Below are positions 1 to 7,046 of a stretch of 16,221 nucleotides of DNA, piece after piece (within the stretch, counting starts at the first letter, position 1; every line of letters begins with the position of its first letter). The notes below the pieces were generated by a model. It made no database searches and had not been told where the DNA came from. It saw only the letters and a program-made list of their open reading frames with translations. Source of the stretch: an uncultured Planctomycetaceae bacterium (GTDB lineage Bacteria; Planctomycetota; Planctomycetia; Pirellulales; Pirellulaceae); contig CALBSZ010000782.1 in the NCBI GenBank assembly GCA_937967665.1, forward strand, positions 1 to 16,221, read 5' to 3'. The position numbers and the translations under genes were made by a program.

Positions 1-739
1 CGTTGAGCATGGAAGCGGTCAAGTCACGCAGGTTGCTCCAAACGTTGTCCGTCATCGTCGAGGTGGACTGATCGGCTTCCTGTTCAAAAGCCCAGTCTTC
101 AGCGTCACGCGTGAACCGCGCTTCCTCGGCCCGCGCGGAAGTCACCGTGCGATACGCGTTGCGTGCGATCGACCGGTAGGCATAAGTGCTGAACCGGAAA
201 CCGCGATCATAGTCGAATTTCTCGACGGCCTGCATCAGCGTCAAGATGCCGTCGCTGAGCATTTCGTCGAAGGACTGCTGCGGTGTGACAAACTTTTTCA
301 CGATCGAAATGACGAGCCGCATATTCGCCTGGATGATCTGGTCGCGAATCGTCTGCGACTTTTGGAGCAACGAGTCGATCTGTGTCAATTGCGCTTCCGA
401 AGCTGAGGTCAAGTCGAGCTCGTAGACCAGCACGTTGACCTGATACTTCAGGAAATTCATTTCGCGAAACAAGGCCGTTTCCTGCTCCGGCGTCAAGAGC
501 TCCGATTCGCACATGCGACGCAAGTGCGTGGGCAGGTCCTCCGGAGCGTTGTTGGACTGCTGCAGTTGCTCCAGGGTTTCCTCGACGAATTCAGAAGTGT
601 CGGTCGGCGTGGTCTCGAACTCGTCGTTGGGAATGAAATCGACACCGTTGTCCAGGGACGACATCACCCGCTGGCGGAGGCTTTCTGTCCGGTGCGAGGC
701 GTCGGCATGATTCCTGAGGGTGTGCGAGTTGGCTGACAT
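1..739 (-). CDS. RNA polymerase sigma-70 family factor, 3' end outside the window
   Basis: Reading the minus strand from the ATG at 739 gives 246 open codons running off the left edge. Residues about 70-95 resemble sigma region 1.2 (core LRRMCESELLTPEQE). Residues 138-197 are a clear region 2, with ANMRLVISIVKKF (138-150) and AVEKFDYDRGFRFSTYAYRS (171-190), the core-binding and -10-recognition part of primary-like sigma factors. Regions 3 and 4 must lie outside the window. Residues 1-69 are acidic and polar and show no recognised domain. The start is supported by AAGGA about 8 nt upstream of the ATG. After region 2.3 the sequence (RNAYRTVTSARAEEARF) departs from the RpoD consensus, so this is more likely an alternative or planctomycete-specific sigma than the housekeeping one. 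It is divergent from the CarH-like regulator at 992, with which it shares a 252-bp promoter region. The family call is firm; the regulon is unknown. Confidence 0.9.
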   Translation of the reverse strand, partial: MSANSHTLRNHADASHRTESLRQRVMSSLDNGVDFIPNDEFETTPTDTSEFVEETLEQLQQSNNAPEDLPTHLRRMCESELLTPEQETALFREMNFLKYQVNVLVYELDLTSASEAQLTQIDSLLQKSQTIRDQIIQANMRLVISIVKKFVTPQQSFDEMLSDGILTLMQAVEKFDYDRGFRFSTYAYRSIARNAYRTVTSARAEEARFTRDAEDWAFEQEADQSTSTMTDNVWSNLRDLTASMLN

Positions 740-769
740 TGTTTGTTTCCTTTGACGCTGAAGTTAATT

Positions 770-846
770 CGTTCATACCGTTCATTCCTTTCTACCGTAC
801 AATATCGACTTTGGCAACCATAAAAATCGCTCAAATCGTTCATTCC
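770..846. repeat. Three near-identical 10-bp direct repeats, candidate operator
   Basis: CGTTCATACC lies at 770-779, directly followed by CGTTCATTCC at 779-788 (one base shared, 9-bp period). A perfect copy of CGTTCATTCC lies at 837-846. A weaker relative, CGTTCAC, occurs at 972-978 just before the regulator gene. MerR proteins of the CarH class are known to bind tandem direct repeats overlapping a promoter, so these are candidate binding sites. No binding consensus could be compared here. Confidence 0.4.
789..817 (-). promoter_or_regulatory. Candidate sigma-70 promoter for the sigma factor gene
   Basis: On the minus strand TTGCCA (817-812) and TAGAAA (794-789) are separated by 17 nt, a 5/6 and 4/6 match to the -35 and -10 consensus. 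The CGTTCATwCC repeat pair begins right after the -10 box and the third copy lies about 20 bp upstream of the -35 box. Consensus match only. Confidence 0.35.
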
Positions 847-897
847 CCAGGAGAGTCGGCGCAAACCATTTGCTATTCACATCTTACGTTTTCTCAC

Positions 898-925
898 TTG
901 GAAACAAAAAGATTGATTCTAGCAT
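898..925 (+). promoter_or_regulatory. Weak candidate promoter for the CarH-like regulator gene
   Basis: TTGGAA (898-903) and TAGCAT (920-925) are separated by 16 nt and each match the consensus at four of six positions. The spot is AT-rich compared with its surroundings and lies 67 bp before the regulator start. The sequence TTCACATC occurs at 876-883 and again at 974-981, on both sides of this site. Confidence 0.22.
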
Positions 926-991
926 CTCAATGCAGGACGCGAACACAAAATTAACAGTAAATCATTCTTAACGTTCACATCGAGCACGCAA

Positions 992-1867
992 ATGAAGACA
1001 CTTCTCACCCCCAGGCAGGTCGCCAAGGCCCTTCACGTCAGCGAATCGTCCATCAAACGCTGGTGCGACAAAGGTGTGATCGCGACGCGCTACACAGCGG
1101 GTGGGCATCGCCGCATTCCACTGAGCGCACTGCAGACATTTTTGCGGGCTGGATCGCACCGTGTCGAAGACGTCGAGGTCATCGCACTACCGGGGCGCTC
1201 CAGGTCCCGAGTCAGTGATATGGAAGAGGGTCGGCGGCGGCTGACGGAAGCCCTGATTCAAGGTGATGAGCCGCAGTGCCAGCAGATCGTTATGGATTTG
1301 TTTTTCGCCGAACACGACTTGAGCGTGCTATGCGACCATGTGCTTGCTGCCTCGTTTCATGAGATTGGGTCACGATGGTCGTGCGGCGACGTGGAGGTCT
1401 ACGAGGAGCGACGCGGTTCAGAGATTGCGTTGCGTCTTCTCCACGACCTCCGGCAGCTGATTCCGCAACCCGCGGACAGTTCGCCGCTGGCGATTGGCGG
1501 CGCCGTTTCCGGAGACCAGTATAAGCTCGCGAATGCCATGGCGGAACTCGTGCTGCGCGACGCAGGCTGGAACGCCGTGTCGCTGGGACAGAATCTCCCG
1601 TTCGCCACGATTGGCGCCGCGATTCGTGAGCATCACCCCAAACTGCTCTGGTTGAGCTGCTCACACGTTGAAGATGAAGACAACTTCGTAAGGGGTTATG
1701 TAGAGCTGTACGACGAATACCATGACCAGGTCGCCTTCGCGGTCGGTGGGCAGGCGCTCTCAGCACGGCTCCTCAACCGAATGCAGTTCGCGACCTATTG
1801 CGACAACATGCAGCACTTCCAAGGGTTTGCGCGAATGCTGATCAGTGCTGTCGACCATGGGCGGTAA
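992..1867 (+). CDS. MerR-type HTH regulator with degenerate B12-binding (CarH/LitR-like) domains
   Basis: This 291-residue protein has the three-part layout of CarH/CarA/LitR. Residues 4-52 form a MerR/excisionase-type winged helix-turn-helix (core SESSIKRWCDKGVI, then TAGGHRRIP). Residues about 77-155 form the helical B12-binding-2 bundle, with W129 and E139 matching the cobalamin-capping Trp and Glu. Residues 165-287 form a Rossmann-like B12-binding domain. Known family members are light sensors that bind adenosylcobalamin, oligomerise on operator repeats and release DNA in light. Here the axial-ligand motif, GERHEIG in Thermus CarH, reads GDQYKLA (174-180), so Tyr177 replaces the ligand His. 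Arg140 replaces the His of the W-x9-EH motif. Standard His-on cobalamin binding is therefore unlikely. It could be B12-independent, bind another ligand or act as a plain DNA-binding protein. The start is the ATG at 992; the Shine-Dalgarno is weak. It heads the pterin gene group and is divergent from the sigma factor gene. Confidence 0.88.
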   Translation: MKTLLTPRQVAKALHVSESSIKRWCDKGVIATRYTAGGHRRIPLSALQTFLRAGSHRVEDVEVIALPGRSRSRVSDMEEGRRRLTEALIQGDEPQCQQIVMDLFFAEHDLSVLCDHVLAASFHEIGSRWSCGDVEVYEERRGSEIALRLLHDLRQLIPQPADSSPLAIGGAVSGDQYKLANAMAELVLRDAGWNAVSLGQNLPFATIGAAIREHHPKLLWLSCSHVEDEDNFVRGYVELYDEYHDQVAFAVGGQALSARLLNRMQFATYCDNMQHFQGFARMLISAVDHGR

Positions 1868-2228
1868 CAATCTCGTTGCCAACGGCAATCCGGACACTTC
1901 AGATAATTGCCAGGTCAAAACGATCTATCACTGCTGGCAGACTTCGCAGGCAAACATCTTTCGACCGCCGAGTTCCCACGTTGAACTCAAACGCGTGTTG
2001 TGGTTGGTATTGATTATGACTTTGGGCAGTTTCGCCATGTCGCTTTACGTCCTTATCCAGCTTTGGCGTTGGAATGACAACGATGGGGTTGCTCCGCCCT
2101 TCAAAGATCGACAAGCTCTCGCTGGGACTGGCGACCGGGAGCGGAACTTTTTCCAGCTTGCCACCAGGCCGGTTGCGTCTAGTATGCCTGGGATTTCAAC
2201 AATGACTACCCCCGATCAGGAGTTTGCA
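1857..2228 (+). other. Open in-frame stretch before folE with one predicted membrane helix
   Basis: The folE frame stays open upstream of its likely start, back to an ATG at 1857 (and a GTG at 1845) inside the end of the regulator gene. Read as protein, it has a soluble start, a hydrophobic segment of about 23 residues near positions 45-68 (core VLWLVLIMTLGSFAMSLYV) preceded by ELKR and followed by WRWNDND, then a proline- and charge-rich linker leading into folE. It would make FolE a membrane-anchored protein of 351 residues. Against this, neither upstream start has a Shine-Dalgarno, whereas the ATG at 2229 has an excellent one. It may be a real extension, a remnant of another gene fused in frame, or chance. 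There is no other gene candidate in this 361-bp interval. Confidence 0.35.
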
Positions 2229-2900
2229 ATGCCGACGGTTTTAGAGCTTCCCGCAACCACGAATGGTTCTTCCCGTTCTTTCCGCGTCGACACGCGGGAG
2301 GCGATTGAAACGTCATCGCGCACGGATCGCGAGCCGGTGGATTTGGAGGCGATTAAGAGAGCGGTTCGCACAATCTTGCGTGCCGTTGGAGAAGATCCGG
2401 ACCGTCCCGGGTTAGAGGAGACACCGCGTCGCGTTGCGAAAATGTACGCGGAGATGTTCGCCGGTCTTCACGCAGATCCCGCCCGCCACCTGGACGTCAC
2501 TTTCCCGGAAGACTACGAGGAACGGGTATTGGTCCGCGACATTCCTTTCCACAGCAAGTGTGAGCACCACTTGTTGCCGTTCAGTGGCGTCGCCCACGTC
2601 GGCTACATCCCGCGTGGCCGCGTTACCGGGCTCAGCAAACTCGCACGAGTCGTGGAGGAAGTTGCCCGCCGCCCGCAGGTACAGGAGCGCATGACACAGA
2701 CCGTAGCCGAGATGATTGAGCAGAAACTGAAGTCGACGGGCGTTGCTGTCGTCATCCAGGCCGAGCACTCCTGCATGTCGATCCGCGGCGTCAAAAAGCA
2801 TGGCAGTTCGACCGTGACCAGCGCTCTACGCGGCATTTTCAAGACCAACCAATCAAGTCGGGCCGAGGTGTTGTCCCTGATCTCGCAAAAATCACTTTAA
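2229..2900 (+). CDS. folE: GTP cyclohydrolase I
   Basis: FolE opens GTP and rearranges it to 7,8-dihydroneopterin triphosphate, the first step of folate, tetrahydropterin and deazapurine synthesis; it is a cytosolic toroidal decamer. From the ATG at 2229 the protein has 223 residues, the usual family length. The zinc and catalytic residues are all present: C111, H113 and H114 in KCEHHLLPF and C182 in AEHSCMS, one residue offset from E. coli C110/H112/H113/C181. Other family blocks are GLEETPRRVAKMYAEMF (61-77) and GLSKLARVVEEVARRPQVQE (134-153). The start was chosen because AGGAG at 2218-2222 sits 6 nt before this ATG. The frame remains open further upstream (see 1857-2228). The next gene, 49 bp downstream, is the following pterin enzyme, so the two probably form one operon. 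Confidence 0.93.
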   Translation: MPTVLELPATTNGSSRSFRVDTREAIETSSRTDREPVDLEAIKRAVRTILRAVGEDPDRPGLEETPRRVAKMYAEMFAGLHADPARHLDVTFPEDYEERVLVRDIPFHSKCEHHLLPFSGVAHVGYIPRGRVTGLSKLARVVEEVARRPQVQERMTQTVAEMIEQKLKSTGVAVVIQAEHSCMSIRGVKKHGSSTVTSALRGIFKTNQSSRAEVLSLISQKSL

Positions 2901-2921
2901 ATCGAACGGCGGGAGTCGCTT

Positions 2922-2934
2922 CGGTGAGTCACCG
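2922..2934. repeat. 13-bp dyad between folE and the PTPS gene
   Basis: CGGTGA and TCACCG flank a single G, giving a perfect 6-bp dyad; as RNA it can form a CGGTG-AGT-CACCG hairpin. It lies directly before GGGGAG (2936-2941), the ribosome binding site of the gene at 2950, so it could affect translation of that gene or simply be chance. No T-tract follows, so it is not an intrinsic terminator. Confidence 0.25.
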
Positions 2935-2949
2935 CGGGGAGCCGGTTCC

Positions 2950-3423
2950 ATGATCATCCAAAAAGAGTATAAGTTCTACGCAGCGCATCGCAACGAAGAA
3001 TTGCGGGACAAGTGCCGCAATCTGCACGGGCACCGATACGGCATTACGTGCTTCTTCGAAGTCGAACGTACGGGGGCTTTAACTACCTTGTTTGCGGACT
3101 TCGACCGGGTGGTCGAACCGCTGCTTCAGAAGGACTACGACCACGGAATGCTGATTCACGTCAACGATACCCTCTACCAAACGCTCGTGGGCCACACTGA
3201 GCGAACTGGCGAGAAGTTGAAATTAAAACCATTCGCTCGGCCGACAACCGTGGAGAACCTGGCACATCAACTTTTCACCGAGATTACCGAGCGTGGCTTG
3301 CGTTTGAATCGCCTGGAAGTCCGGGAAACCGACTCGTCGGTGGTGATCTACACTCGAGAAGATTGGGTATCCGACAACCGCGAGTTCGCGAAAGCCGCGA
3401 CGGCTTCCCCGCGCACGGTGTAG
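2950..3423 (+). CDS. 6-pyruvoyl/6-carboxy-tetrahydropterin synthase family protein
   Basis: Members of this family take the FolE product dihydroneopterin triphosphate to 6-pyruvoyl- or 6-carboxy-tetrahydropterin. The 157-residue protein shows the zinc-binding histidines H13 (YAAHRN), H26 and H28 (NLHGH), the catalytic Cys22 in a CxxxHGH arrangement as in QueD, the D64/H65 pair (YDHGM), the PTTVEN block (98-103) and the E126 region (RETDSSVV). The start ATG has GGGGAG 8 nt upstream. It sits 49 bp after folE, supporting a shared pathway. No queC, queE, queF or sepiapterin reductase gene is in the window, so the end product (queuosine precursor or a tetrahydropterin) cannot be decided. The C-terminal 20 residues after the core are likely disordered. 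Confidence 0.9.
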   Translation: MIIQKEYKFYAAHRNEELRDKCRNLHGHRYGITCFFEVERTGALTTLFADFDRVVEPLLQKDYDHGMLIHVNDTLYQTLVGHTERTGEKLKLKPFARPTTVENLAHQLFTEITERGLRLNRLEVRETDSSVVIYTREDWVSDNREFAKAATASPRTV

Positions 3424-3434
3424 TCAACCGTGCG
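3412..3434 (+). repeat. Hairpin-forming inverted repeat over the PTPS stop codon
   Basis: CGCACGGT (3412-3419) and ACCGTGCG (3427-3434) form a perfect 8-bp stem with a 7-nt loop that contains the TAG stop codon of the gene. It could slow RNA decay or partly terminate transcription, but the 3' flank is C-rich rather than T-rich, so it is not a typical rho-independent terminator. Confidence 0.35.
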
Positions 3435-3564
3435 TGCCCCGATCCTCGTCCTGCGTGCACATTTCCTGCGACAGGACGGTACGTGCTCTCGATAACGAAA
3501 TCCCTCAAGTTCAAGTGTTCAACGCCTCAGCTAGACGCAGACTGACGACGTGGAGTATAAACGC

Positions 3565-4440
3565 ATGTTTCAATCCAGCCCGGAGACCTTAACATCCGAT
3601 GAACCAATGAACTGCATGGAAGTGTTCGGTGGCCACGGAGAAACCAGCAATCAGATCAAGCGCCCCGGCTTGAATGTCTGGGTTCGCAGCCAACCGCGGC
3701 AGGACACGATTGCGGGCGGCGGTGACCTCTACTTGATCTCGTCATGCGCATCGGGCCGCATCACGCGAATGCTGATGGCTGACGTATGTGCCTTCGGTGC
3801 CCTCTTCAACGATGTCGCACTGCGACTCCGCGACATCATGAAACGCAACGTGAATTCGATCAATCAGGCGGGTTCGGTGAAGCAAATGAGCCGCGAACTC
3901 CAGCGGGCATCGCTTCAGGGCGGATTTGCATCCACCTTGATGTGTACCTATTTCGCCCCGACGCGATCGTTCAAACTCTGCAATGCCGGCCATCCGAGCC
4001 CGCTCTGCTTTCGGCACGGTACGGGCGAGTGGACGCTGCTCAAGTCGTCGTCAGACAGACAACCCGCGGCGGAAACGAATCTCGGAGTTCTGTCGAGCGG
4101 CGAGTACCAGCAAGTAGAAACCGAATTGGAAATCGGCGATCGGGTTTTATGCTACAGCAACTCACTGACGGAATGCCGCGGATCCGACGGCCGAACTGTC
4201 GGCATGACGGGCCTACTTCGCCGCGTGCAACGCCTCGGTGGAACGGACCCTTCACGGCTGGCAGGCGATCTGCTTGACCTGCTGCGAAGTGAAGATGAAG
4301 AGAATTTGGCCGCGTCGGATGCCACCGTTCTGCTGTGCGAGGCCACGACAACTCCCGTCGCGTGGCAAGACAATTTGCTGGCACCGTTAAGACTCTTCCG
4401 CGCCGCGACCGACCGCACGACGATCGAACGACAACCATAG
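3565..4440 (+). CDS. SpoIIE/RsbU-type PP2C phosphatase domain protein with altered metal site
   Basis: The protein (291 residues from the ATG at 3565, with GGAG 9 nt upstream; an in-frame GTG at 3550 is an alternative) is a stand-alone SpoIIE-type PPM domain. Recognisable blocks are GGGDLYL (51-57), MADVCAFGALFND (71-83), GGFASTLMCTYFAPTRSFKL (119-138), CNAGHPSPL (139-147) and DRVLCYSNSLTECR (192-205). Active family members dephosphorylate anti-anti-sigma factors or other phosphoproteins with two Mn/Mg ions. Here D54 and D73 are present, but the usual DVxGHG is DVCAFG, the metal Asp in the YTDS/G motif is N199, and the first Asp of the C-terminal DDxT motif is S251. Catalysis is therefore doubtful and a pseudophosphatase is plausible. 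It follows the pterin genes by 141 bp. No STAS protein or anti-sigma kinase is in the window. Confidence 0.82.
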   Translation: MFQSSPETLTSDEPMNCMEVFGGHGETSNQIKRPGLNVWVRSQPRQDTIAGGGDLYLISSCASGRITRMLMADVCAFGALFNDVALRLRDIMKRNVNSINQAGSVKQMSRELQRASLQGGFASTLMCTYFAPTRSFKLCNAGHPSPLCFRHGTGEWTLLKSSSDRQPAAETNLGVLSSGEYQQVETELEIGDRVLCYSNSLTECRGSDGRTVGMTGLLRRVQRLGGTDPSRLAGDLLDLLRSEDEENLAASDATVLLCEATTTPVAWQDNLLAPLRLFRAATDRTTIERQP

Positions 4441-4860
4441 CCGCCGTGATGGAGACACGAACTGACCAGCCGCCGTGAAGGGCAACGATGATTGAACGAG
4501 GATCCGCTTAGCAAGGCGGGAAGGACAAACGCGCGCGGCGCATAGACGTGACGACGTCCGGTAACCGATAAGCGACCCGGCATTCGATGAGTGACTACCG
4601 GCAGCCTTGGACGCAGGAGGAAGGCCATCGAAAGGGTCGTCGTCGCATTGGCGCAAACATGACGAACCGGCGAGTGCGCCTTCATCCCGATTTGGCAATC
4701 TACACGCTACCGCATCGTGCGTGTGACGATGGTGGGTCCTTTTCGGTTCGCGGAAGGGGAGTGGGTGTTGACGGCTTTGAATTGTCGAAGCGATAGCCTC
4801 CGGCCGCTGAATATCGGGCTTGGACGTTATTTTCAACTCGTTCCCAAGAGAAGTTGAGTG
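4441..4860. other. 420-bp stretch with no convincing gene
   Basis: Short open frames exist on both strands (a 69-codon one on plus, a 149-codon one on minus that runs into the phosphatase gene), but none shows a ribosome binding site together with a recognisable protein pattern. The 11-mer AGCCGCCGTGA occurs twice, at 4439-4449 and 4468-4478. No promoter or terminator stands out. It may hold the upstream region of the flavoprotein gene. Confidence 0.5.
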
Positions 4861-6120
4861 ATGCGAAGGAAAGTTGTCATTGTTGGCGGGGGCCTGGCCG
4901 GGCTTGCCTGTGGGTTGCGTTTACACGAGTCCGGGATCCCGTTTCTGCTGCTTGAGGCCGCCAGCGAAGTCGGCGGTCGGGCCCGCACCGACACGGTGGA
5001 TGGTTTTCAACTGGACCGCGGTTTCCAAGTGCTACTCACATCTTACCCGGAAGCCCAGAGGATACTTGACTACGAAACGCTTGGCCTGGCACGCTTTGCA
5101 CCGGGGGCCTTGATTCGATATCGAGGTAAATTTCGCCGGTTTGTGGATCCGTGGAGAAGCCCGCGTCATTTCCTGACAACGGCATTTTCGCCCATCGGTT
5201 CGCTGGCCGACAAGCTACGGATGTCGCGTTTGCGGTCGCGCGTCACCCGTGGCTCACTGGAATCGTTGTTCTCACGCCCCGAAATAACGACCTCGCAAGC
5301 ATTGCGAAAAGACCGCTTCTCCGCGGCGATGACGGAACGGTTCTTCCGCCCCTTCCTGGGCGGCGTGTTCCTGGAACCGGAATTGGCGACCTCCAGCCGG
5401 ATGTTTGAATTCGTGTTTCGCATGTTTGCCACAGGGGATGCTGCCTTGCCGGCATCTGGGATGGGAGCCCTGGCCGGGCAGATTGCCCACAAACTGCCGG
5501 CAGATTGGATTCGCCTCAATGCGAAAGTCGCGGCCATTGAAGACAACGCCGTGCGGTTGACATCCGGCGAAGTGCTCACAGCGGACCGGATCGTCGTTGC
5601 TTGCGACGCCCACGCCGCGGCCCGGCTGCTCGGCACACCGCCGCCGCCCCCGGGGCGTAGTGTGACCTGCCTGTACTTTACTGCGAGTGCCCCGCCTGCC
5701 GAAGAGCCGATCCTGGTTTTGAACGGAGATGGTTGCGGTCCCATCAACAACCTCTGCGTCCCCAGTCAGGTCAATTCGAGCTACGCGCCCGCCGGCAAGT
5801 CACTGGTCTCCGTCACCGTTCTCGGCCAGCACGGCCCCGAGATGGAAGGCGAAGTCCGCCAACAGTTGAATGACTGGTATGGCAACCAGGTTGACGCCTG
5901 GCGGCATCTGCAAACGTACCGCATTTCGAACGCGTTTCCCGATCAGACTCCGCCGGCGCTCACACCGGTTGAAAAAACGCCGCGCGCCATAAACGGTGTG
6001 CTGTGTTGTGGCGATTACCTGGATACCGCCTCCATACAAGGTGCCATGATTTCCGGCAGGCGCGCCGCGGAAGCAATCCTGGAAGATGAATCGCAGACAT
6101 CTGCTCCGGACAGCCGCTGA
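4861..6120 (+). CDS. FAD-dependent oxidoreductase of the amine oxidase/protoporphyrinogen oxidase/phytoene desaturase group
   Basis: The 419-residue protein begins with a Rossmann FAD motif, VVIVGGGLAGLACGL (5-19), the ribose-binding E32 and the EVGGRART block (36-43). It ends with the FAD-closing segment VLCCGDYLDTASIQGAM (380-396) typical of the flavin monoamine oxidase superfamily. The central part (DRGFQVLLTSYPEA, RFFRPFLGGVF) is shared with a broad group usually annotated as FAD-dependent or protoporphyrinogen-oxidase-like oxidoreductases. The substrate cannot be told; a carotenoid or tetrapyrrole desaturation is family-based guesswork. No signal peptide is evident. The start is ATG 4861, directly preceded by an in-frame GTG at 4858; the ribosome binding site is weak (AAGAGAAG). 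It converges on the minus-strand gene at 6146, leaving 25 bp between the stops without a terminator-like hairpin. Confidence 0.85.
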   Translation: MRRKVVIVGGGLAGLACGLRLHESGIPFLLLEAASEVGGRARTDTVDGFQLDRGFQVLLTSYPEAQRILDYETLGLARFAPGALIRYRGKFRRFVDPWRSPRHFLTTAFSPIGSLADKLRMSRLRSRVTRGSLESLFSRPEITTSQALRKDRFSAAMTERFFRPFLGGVFLEPELATSSRMFEFVFRMFATGDAALPASGMGALAGQIAHKLPADWIRLNAKVAAIEDNAVRLTSGEVLTADRIVVACDAHAAARLLGTPPPPPGRSVTCLYFTASAPPAEEPILVLNGDGCGPINNLCVPSQVNSSYAPAGKSLVSVTVLGQHGPEMEGEVRQQLNDWYGNQVDAWRHLQTYRISNAFPDQTPPALTPVEKTPRAINGVLCCGDYLDTASIQGAMISGRRAAEAILEDESQTSAPDSR

Positions 6121-6145
6121 TCCGGCTCGCTACAGGCCCGAATGT

Positions 6146-6910
6146 CTACAGGTATCCGTGCCACCAGTACCACGTCAGACCAATGACTTCACGGAAGACG
6201 CGTTGGCTGGAGACCATGCCTTCCTCGGTGGGCACGAGATCATACACAGAGAACTCGTATTCCCCCGGTCGAAAATGACTCGGCGCCGGCGTCAGGTCCA
6301 CGCCTTCGCGATGGAAGCAAAAGAGTGCTCGATACATGTGCACCGCGTCGGTCACCAGTGCGATCTTCTTGATGCCGTTCGTGCGCAGGAATTTCGCCGT
6401 ATGGATAGCGTTTTCGCGAGTGTCTCGCGATTGATCTTCGACAACGATATCGACGTCGTCGACCCCGAGTGTGATCAGGTAATCGCGCATGAGTGGAGCG
6501 GGAGGTAAACCCGCGCGCCCCGCGCTCGGCTTGCCGCCCGTGACGTAGACGGGGCACGGCGCCCCGCTGCGGTAAAGTGCCGCGCCATGCTGGCAGCGGT
6601 ACATGCTCTCCGCCCCTAACACGGTCGTGCCATCCTTTTTGGAAACGAGGCGAACGTCAGCGCTCAGGATCACAATTGCCTGGCAGTCTGGGGGACGTTC
6701 CGACACGGGCGTCCAGTGGCGTTCGAACAGCCAGGCGAACTGCCGGGCTCCGTACGGCGTACTAAAGGCCAGCAGCGCCAGGAAGGCAAGTGCCGTCAGC
6801 CGCCAACACCAGGGGGACTCGGCTCGGCGACCGAGCCACAGAATTCCAACCCCCATCACCAGCAGCAGCCAGGTGTAGGGATGAATGAAGGGGTAAAGTA
6901 GCTCCTGCAT
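6146..6910 (-). CDS. DUF218 membrane protein, ElyC/SanA/YdcF family
   Basis: The 254-residue protein has two N-terminal membrane helices (about 11-28 and 35-52) followed by a DUF218 domain (about 76-215) with AIVILSADVR (78-87), VYVTGGKP (121-128), QSRDTRENA (160-168) and LVTDAVHMYRA (185-195). E. coli ElyC has the same layout and affects peptidoglycan/envelope lipid-carrier metabolism; the reaction is not settled for the family. The fold would face the periplasm. The start at 6910 was preferred over an in-frame ATG at 6946 because AAGG lies 6 nt upstream and because the protein then begins close to the first helix, as in ElyC. It is divergent from the sugar phosphate cyclase gene at 7105. 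Confidence 0.85.
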   Translation of the reverse strand: MQELLYPFIHPYTWLLLVMGVGILWLGRRAESPWCWRLTALAFLALLAFSTPYGARQFAWLFERHWTPVSERPPDCQAIVILSADVRLVSKKDGTTVLGAESMYRCQHGAALYRSGAPCPVYVTGGKPSAGRAGLPPAPLMRDYLITLGVDDVDIVVEDQSRDTRENAIHTAKFLRTNGIKKIALVTDAVHMYRALFCFHREGVDLTPAPSHFRPGEYEFSVYDLVPTEEGMVSSQRVFREVIGLTWYWWHGYL

Positions 6911-6978
6911 GCGGCGCCTTGCTGTAAGTCGTTGCCAGCCTGCCATTTGCGTGACAGAGCAAAACTAAGTAAACTCCT

Positions 6979-7008
6979 AGTATGGATTAGAGTGCGTTGA
7001 TGTGTCAA
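6979..7008 (-). promoter_or_regulatory. Candidate sigma-70 promoter for the DUF218 gene
   Basis: On the minus strand a perfect TTGACA (7008-7003) is followed after 18 nt by CATACT (6984-6979), a 5/6 match to the -10 box, about 70 bp before the start at 6910. The AT-rich patch 6960-7015 contrasts with the GC-rich surroundings. Confidence 0.4.
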
Positions 7009-7046
7009 ATTAGTAGCACAGCCCACAGCGGATTCCCCGCCGCGTC

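Noticed and set aside
1857..2228. Remnant of a cation diffusion transporter N-terminus before folE
   Set aside because: The segment around HVELKRVLWLVL faintly recalls such proteins, but only one helix is present and no metal-binding residues or further helices follow.
2229..3423. Queuosine precursor operon
   Set aside because: FolE plus a CxxxHGH-type QueD-like protein fits the first two steps, but no queC, queE or queF is nearby, and the CarH-like regulator fits a tetrahydropterin role at least as well.
3412..3434. Hairpin after the PTPS gene as a rho-independent terminator
   Set aside because: The stem is perfect but is followed by a C-rich stretch, not a run of T, and it includes the stop codon; it is listed only as an inverted repeat.
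4387..4836. 149-codon minus-strand open frame in the 4441-4860 gap
   Set aside because: No ribosome binding site or recognisable protein pattern; low-complexity Ser/Arg/His composition and overlap with the phosphatase gene make it unlikely to be coding.
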